Shown one piece after another: positions 60,342 to 64,000 of a stretch of 64,000 nucleotides of DNA. Made by a program: the position numbers and the translations under genes. Each line of letters starts with the position of its first letter. Position 1 is the first letter of the stretch. Below the pieces are notes generated by a model. It was not told where the DNA came from. It saw nothing but the letters and a program-made list of their open reading frames with translations, and ran no database searches. This DNA comes from Azoarcus sp031555955 (lineage in GTDB: Bacteria; Pseudomonadota; Gammaproteobacteria; Burkholderiales; Rhodocyclaceae): positions 5,742-69,741 of the forward strand of contig JAVBTY010000033.1 in NCBI GenBank assembly GCA_031555955.1, read 5' to 3'.

Positions 60342-60428
60342 GACAGAGACAGAGAAGGGCAGAAAATTGGGGCGAACGCTGCGCGCAGGAGAACCGGTTC
60401 TATCGCTGCGGCCCGGATGCGCCCGGCG

Positions 60429-60923
60429 CTAACTCCACTGCAGGACCGGGCGCGGTCCGGCCTGCCCGGGCGGCGCATTACGGAAACCCTGGAGCATGCG
60501 CCGCAGCAGATCAGCGTCTTCCTCGATAAAGCCGCGCTTGAAATCCGTCAGCACCAGCCGCGAGCGCGTCATCCAGTTGCCAGGCGCATCGTCCAGCGCG
60601 CACCAGGCCGCGGCGCCCGAGGCAGCGCCCTGCTTTTCCAGCCAGGCCATGGCTTCGCGCTCCCGCATGCCGCGCAGAATGGCTCCCTGCGGCGTCAGGA
60701 ACGGCGTGGCGCCCACAACGCGGGGGCGGATGTCCTCGGCAAAGCGGGCCACCAGTTTGGGCAGGGAAAAAAGCAGCCGCCAGTCCGAAGCGATGACGAT
60801 GCGCGCCTCCTCGAATTCGCGCATCACTTCCTCGATCCGTCCCAGGCAGCGGAAATCCTCCACCTCCCCCCACGGGTGGGTAACGCCGTCGAAATCCATG
60901 AAAACGTAGGTAGCCTGAACCAT
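60429..60923 (-). CDS. HAD-domain protein (Swiss-army-knife RNA-repair type)
   Basis: A 164-aa HAD-fold protein. Motif I is FMDFDGVTHPW, motif II VIASDWRLLFSLP, and the acidic motif IV WCALDDAPGNW. This short HAD form resembles the HAD domain described in Swiss-army-knife RNA repair systems, but it also occurs alone as here. It may be a phosphatase for a nucleic acid or small molecule. No RNA ligase or kinase is adjacent. Confidence 0.75.
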   Translation of the reverse strand: MVQATYVFMDFDGVTHPWGEVEDFRCLGRIEEVMREFEEARIVIASDWRLLFSLPKLVARFAEDIRPRVVGATPFLTPQGAILRGMREREAMAWLEKQGAASGAAAWCALDDAPGNWMTRSRLVLTDFKRGFIEEDADLLRRMLQGFRNAPPGQAGPRPVLQWS

Positions 60924-61116
60924 CCGGGACTCACAAACACAAAGGGCTGCTGGCCAGTGCGGCCCAGCATATGCTGCGATGCAGAATATACTGGAAAAAG
61001 GGCATCATCCAGCCGGGGATGAAATCCACTTCCCCCCGCAAGAGTTTTTCTTCCGCCTTGCCGTGCCGCAAAATAACCCCCGTGGCGCAAACCGCCACCT
61101 TTCCGGAGCGAGCTTC

Positions 61117-61896
61117 ATGACCCCAATCATCAACCTGGAAGGCAAGGTCGGCCTCATCACCGGCATCGCCAACGAAAAGTCGATCTCCACCGGCGTTGCC
61201 GACGCCTGCGCCCAGGCGGGCGCGAAGCTGATCGTCACTTACCAGAACGACAAGACGCGCGCCTTCATCGAGCCGATCGTCCATCGTCTGGGCATCACCG
61301 ACGTTTTTCTGCTCGACGTCACGCGCCCGGAAACGCTTGACGATACGTTCGCCGAAATCGAAGCCCGTCACGGCAAGCTCGATTTCGCCCTGCACAGCAT
61401 GGCCTTCGCCAAGCGCGACGACCTGCACGGCCGCGTCGTCGATACCTCGCCCGACGGCTTCGCGCTGGCGATGGACGTGTCCACCCATTCCTTCATCCGC
61501 CTCGCACGCAAGGCCGAACCGCTGCTGGAAAAAGCAGGGGGCGGCGCGCTGGTCACCATGACTTATCTCGGTTCGGAAAAAGTCATTCCCAACTACGGCG
61601 TCATGGGCCTGTGCAAGGCGGCGCTGGAAGCGGCCACGCGTTACCTGGCGGCCGAACTGGGCACGAAAAACATCCGCGTCAACGCCGTTTCCCCCGGACC
61701 GCTGATGACCCGCGCGGCCTCCGGCATCGCCGGTTTCGACCACCTCATGGCCGCCGCCGTGGAACACTCCCCCATGCACCGCCTGGCCACGCCGGAGGAC
61801 GTTGGCGCGCTCACCGCCTTCCTTTTTTCCGACGCCGGGCGGCTCATCTCGGGCGGCGTGCATTTCGTGGACGCCGGTTACAACATCATGGGCTGA
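61117..61896 (+). CDS. fabI: Enoyl-[acyl-carrier-protein] reductase (NADH) FabI
   Basis: Last reductive step of fatty-acid chain elongation, 259 aa. N-terminal nucleotide-binding GLITGIANEKSISTG, then the substrate Tyr in MTYLGSEKVIPNY and the catalytic Tyr-x6-Lys in NYGVMGLCKAALEA, typical of FabI. The start at 61117 has GGAG nine bases upstream; the open frame from 60979 is rejected. Confidence 0.97.
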   Translation: MTPIINLEGKVGLITGIANEKSISTGVADACAQAGAKLIVTYQNDKTRAFIEPIVHRLGITDVFLLDVTRPETLDDTFAEIEARHGKLDFALHSMAFAKRDDLHGRVVDTSPDGFALAMDVSTHSFIRLARKAEPLLEKAGGGALVTMTYLGSEKVIPNYGVMGLCKAALEAATRYLAAELGTKNIRVNAVSPGPLMTRAASGIAGFDHLMAAAVEHSPMHRLATPEDVGALTAFLFSDAGRLISGGVHFVDAGYNIMG

Positions 61897-61899
61897 AAC

Positions 61900-62505
61900 A
61901 TGAACGCCAGCACGGACGGAACGCCCGCCGCGCGCACGGATCCGGACGGGGAGCCGCTCAAACTTCCCGATCCGGCGCCCGCGCATCCGCTGCTCGACGG
62001 CCTGCCTGAAATCGGGCGGGGCGAGTTTTCCATCGTGCTCGAAAAGGGCGACGAACGGGTCTACAAACTCATCAGTTCACCAGCGGATTATTTCCTCTAC
62101 ACCGCCGAAGACCGTCCGCGCGGCGCGCATTTCCCCATCCTGTTCGCCGACCACGGCATCATTGGCCGCGCCAGCTCCGGCTACCCCTTCCACCTGCTCG
62201 AAATCGAACGCCTCTACCCGCTCGACGGCGATACGCCGTCCGGCCAGGCCGCCCGCAAGCTGACGGACGCTTTCTTCTCCGCCTGCGAGCAATGGCGCAA
62301 CCTGGGGCCAGACATGGGCCGTATCGCCCTGCACCATCTCACCGTCGCTCCGCTCGACATCGGCGACAGCCTCCGGGCCGCGCTCAGGGCGCTCTCCGAT
62401 TTCGTGGAGGAATACCAGGTCCGCCCCGATCTGCTCAACATCAACAACCTGATGATGCGCAAGAACGGTGTTCTTGTTTTCTCCGACCCCATTTTCATCG
62501 CCTGA
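61900..62505 (+). CDS. Compact protein-kinase-like protein
   Basis: 201 aa, no family recognised with certainty. The chain shows a reduced protein-kinase pattern: Gly-rich loop G39-RGEFS-IV, Lys56 in RVYKL, catalytic-loop-like D177-LLNI-N182, and a metal-Asp position D196-P-I in place of DFG. The protein ends six residues after that Asp, so the kinase C-lobe helices beyond it are missing. It starts 4 nt after fabI and is likely co-transcribed. It may be a small kinase, a pseudokinase or a nucleotide-binding regulator. Confidence 0.65.
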   Translation: MNASTDGTPAARTDPDGEPLKLPDPAPAHPLLDGLPEIGRGEFSIVLEKGDERVYKLISSPADYFLYTAEDRPRGAHFPILFADHGIIGRASSGYPFHLLEIERLYPLDGDTPSGQAARKLTDAFFSACEQWRNLGPDMGRIALHHLTVAPLDIGDSLRAALRALSDFVEEYQVRPDLLNINNLMMRKNGVLVFSDPIFIA

Positions 62506-62586
62506 CTTCAGCGCCTGGCCTCGCTGCCTGAAGCCCGCGCGCGGCGGGCGTATCATCGCGTCATTCCGTCTGAAAAGGTTCCGGCC

Positions 62587-63204
62587 ATGCCTCCCACGCA
62601 CGACCACGCCGCCCCACGTCCGCCCGCCATCGGTATCGCCCGCAACCGGCCCTTCGACCCGGCCGCCTTCGAGCGCGCGGTCAACGATCTGCTCAACGCC
62701 TGCGGCATCGAAACCGGCAACCCGCACACCGGCTATACCGCCCGGCGCGTGCGCGAACTGTGGCAGCACCGCCTGCTTGGCGGCTACGATCTGGACCCCG
62801 CCCAGGCGCTCGGCGACGGCTTCGAGGATGAACGGCGCGACATGGTCGTCGTGCGCGGCATCGCCATCCACGGCGTGTGCCCGCACCACCTCGTTCCCTT
62901 CCGCGGCCTCGCCCATGTCGCCTACCTGCCCGGCGGACGCCTGCACGGTTTCGGCCGCATCGCACGCCTCGTGGACGCCATCGGCCACCGCTTCACCTAC
63001 CAGGAATGGATGACGCGCGACATCGCCGATGCGCTCATGCGCCACGGCCACGCGCAAGGCGCGGCCTGCGTCATTGAAGCCGAACAGCTCTGCCTGCTCC
63101 TTGGCGAAGACCGCCGCGGCGACGAACGCGTCGTCACCCAGGCCTTCTCCGGCGTATTCAGCGAATCGCCGCAGCTGCGTAACGAATTTCTGCGCACGCT
63201 GTGA
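62587..63204 (+). CDS. folE: Divergent GTP cyclohydrolase I
   Basis: A 205-aa FolE-type protein that would open the GTP ring for tetrahydrofolate or related pterins. The zinc-site motif reads VCPHHLVPF (family: CEHHxxPF), with the third zinc Cys in EAEQLCLLL; TYQEWMTRDIADALM retains the QE pair. Departures are the Pro for Glu in CEHH, GFGRIAR where GLSK(I/L)xR is usual, and LLGE where (V/A)RG usually follows the zinc Cys. It is a clear homologue but perhaps a paralogue with altered product. 81 nt after the kinase-like gene. Confidence 0.82.
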   Translation: MPPTHDHAAPRPPAIGIARNRPFDPAAFERAVNDLLNACGIETGNPHTGYTARRVRELWQHRLLGGYDLDPAQALGDGFEDERRDMVVVRGIAIHGVCPHHLVPFRGLAHVAYLPGGRLHGFGRIARLVDAIGHRFTYQEWMTRDIADALMRHGHAQGAACVIEAEQLCLLLGEDRRGDERVVTQAFSGVFSESPQLRNEFLRTL

Positions 63205-63326
63205 GCAGCCCGTTTTTCTGCTCCGGCGCTTTCAGTAAAAAGTCTCCCGGCGCGAGACAAACCCTTGGGGAAGCCGGTTCAGCCCGGCGCGGAAGCCGTA
63301 GCCCGCGCGCCGGCGCCCCGTCAGGC

Positions 63327-63355
63327 AGAAAACCGCCCGGCGGCATCGCCGGGCG
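63327..63355 (-). terminator. Intrinsic terminator of clpB
   Basis: Read on the minus strand: CGCCCGGCG, loop ATGC, CGCCGGGCG (63355-63334), followed by GTTTTCTG. A 9-bp GC stem 30 nt beyond the clpB stop. It may also work on the plus strand for folE, though without a T run. Confidence 0.75.
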
Positions 63356-63384
63356 CAGTGTTCCGGAGCCTTCGCCCTGCTTCG

Positions 63385-64000
63385 TCAGTCTTCAGCACTG
63401 ATCCGCCCAAAACTGATCCTGCCGCCGCCCGCATCGACCCGGATACGATCCCGTGCGACAAACTGCCCCTCCAGAATCGCCTTCGCCAGCGGATTTTCGA
63501 TCTTCTCCTGGATCGCCCGTTTCAGCGGCCGGGCGCCGAATACCGGATCGAAGCCGGCCTCGGCAATGTTCGCCAATGCCGCATCGCTGACTTCCAGCCC
63601 CATGTCCAGCCGCGCCAGCCGTTTCTGCAGATACTGCAACTGGATGCGGGCGATGTCGGCGATGTGCTTTTCGTCGAGCGCATGGAACACCACGACTTCG
63701 TCGATGCGGTTGATGAATTCGGGGCGGAAGAAGGTTTTCACCTCCGCCATCACCGCGAGCTTGATGAGGCCGTAGTCGTCCCCGGCCATCTGCTGGATCA
63801 TCTGGCTGCCGAGATTGGAGGTCATGACGATGACGGTATTCTTGAAATCCACCGTCCGTCCCTGGCCGTCGGTCATGCGCCCGTCGTCGAGCACCTGCAG
63901 CAGCACGTTGAACACGTCCGGGTGCGCCTTTTCCACCTCGTCGAACAGAATCACGCTGTAAGGCTTTCTGCGCACCTGTTCGGTCAGGTAGCCGCCCTCC
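63385..64000 (-). CDS. clpB: ClpB disaggregase, C-terminal part (5' end outside window)
   Basis: Hsp104-type AAA+ disaggregase that works with DnaK. Only the second nucleotide-binding domain from just before Walker B onward is in the window: GGYLTEQVRRKPYSVILFDEVEKAHPDVFN, sensor 1 VIVMTSNLGS, arginine finger region FRPEFINRIDEVV, and sensor 2 FGARPLKRAIQ. The frame runs off the right edge. Confidence 0.96.
   Translation of the reverse strand, partial: EGGYLTEQVRRKPYSVILFDEVEKAHPDVFNVLLQVLDDGRMTDGQGRTVDFKNTVIVMTSNLGSQMIQQMAGDDYGLIKLAVMAEVKTFFRPEFINRIDEVVVFHALDEKHIADIARIQLQYLQKRLARLDMGLEVSDAALANIAEAGFDPVFGARPLKRAIQEKIENPLAKAILEGQFVARDRIRVDAGGGRISFGRISAED

Noticed and set aside
1..64000. CRISPR array, insertion sequence, prophage or rRNA operon
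   Set aside because: No regularly spaced repeats, transposase or integrase motifs, phage structural genes or rRNA sequence were found.

Overview
This is a G+C-rich chromosomal window from a polarly flagellated, Gram-negative proteobacterium, most likely a betaproteobacterium. Three things point that way: the surE-pcm-nlpD-rpoS and dapA-bamC gene orders, the FleSR/sigma54-type flagellar hierarchy (flhBAFG-fliA, fleSR, fliE, fliFGHIJKLMNOPQR), and the form of the RpoS and FliA proteins. The genus cannot be fixed from sequence reading alone. Housekeeping genes dominate. I saw no insertion sequence, integrase, prophage or CRISPR array.

Layout. 1-1728: the 3' end of proS, a lytic transglycosylase and a PilZ protein (+). 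1756-9186: a flagellar operon on the minus strand, flhB-flhA-flhF-flhG-fliA-motC. Its FlhG has lost the ATPase motifs and its MotA-type stator gene has no MotB-type partner beside it. 9348-12193: a DUF192 protein, an RluE-type pseudouridine synthase, a DUF1178 protein and an AP-superfamily phosphodiesterase. 12263-13631: a strong sigma70-type promoter driving tRNA-Pro, tRNA-Arg and tRNA-His, followed by a small HTH gene and a shortened DksA-like gene. 13821-16884: bamC, dapA and a histone-deacetylase-family gene (-). 17044-21958: a MoxR ATPase / DUF58 / transglutaminase-TgpA operon and mltB (+). 22057-28290: a GGDEF-EAL protein, a nirJ-nirN heme d1 gene pair behind a well-formed FNR-type promoter, and an M48 peptidase (-). 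28557-37883: a SWIM-SNF2 helicase, an OmpA-family lipoprotein, crcB, two tandem PAS-only proteins of equal length, an EamA exporter and a DUF1631 protein.

38136-52802 is the second flagellar block. fliE and fleSR are on the minus strand, and divergently fliF through fliR form one long plus-strand cluster. Readable sigma54 promoters lie before fliE and before fliK, which matches the intact GAFTGA loop of FleR. 53004-55031 is an LTA-synthase-family membrane sulfatase-fold protein. 55082-58372 is rpoS-nlpD-pcm-surE. The rest holds small accessory genes (ABM monooxygenase, YaeQ, an unknown helical protein, a HAD protein), fabI, a very compact protein-kinase-like gene, a divergent GTP cyclohydrolase I, and the 3' end of clpB.

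How it works together: FlhF/FlhG set pole and number of flagella, FlhAB with FliOPQR form the export gate, FliFGMN the rotor, FliHIJ the export ATPase, FleSR with sigma54 drive middle genes, and FliA drives late genes. The PilZ and GGDEF-EAL proteins suggest c-di-GMP input. The features most worth a second look are the pseudo-ATPase FlhG, the FNR-controlled nirJN pair, the minimal kinase-like protein, the tandem PAS proteins, the tip-less DksA-like protein and the divergent FolE.
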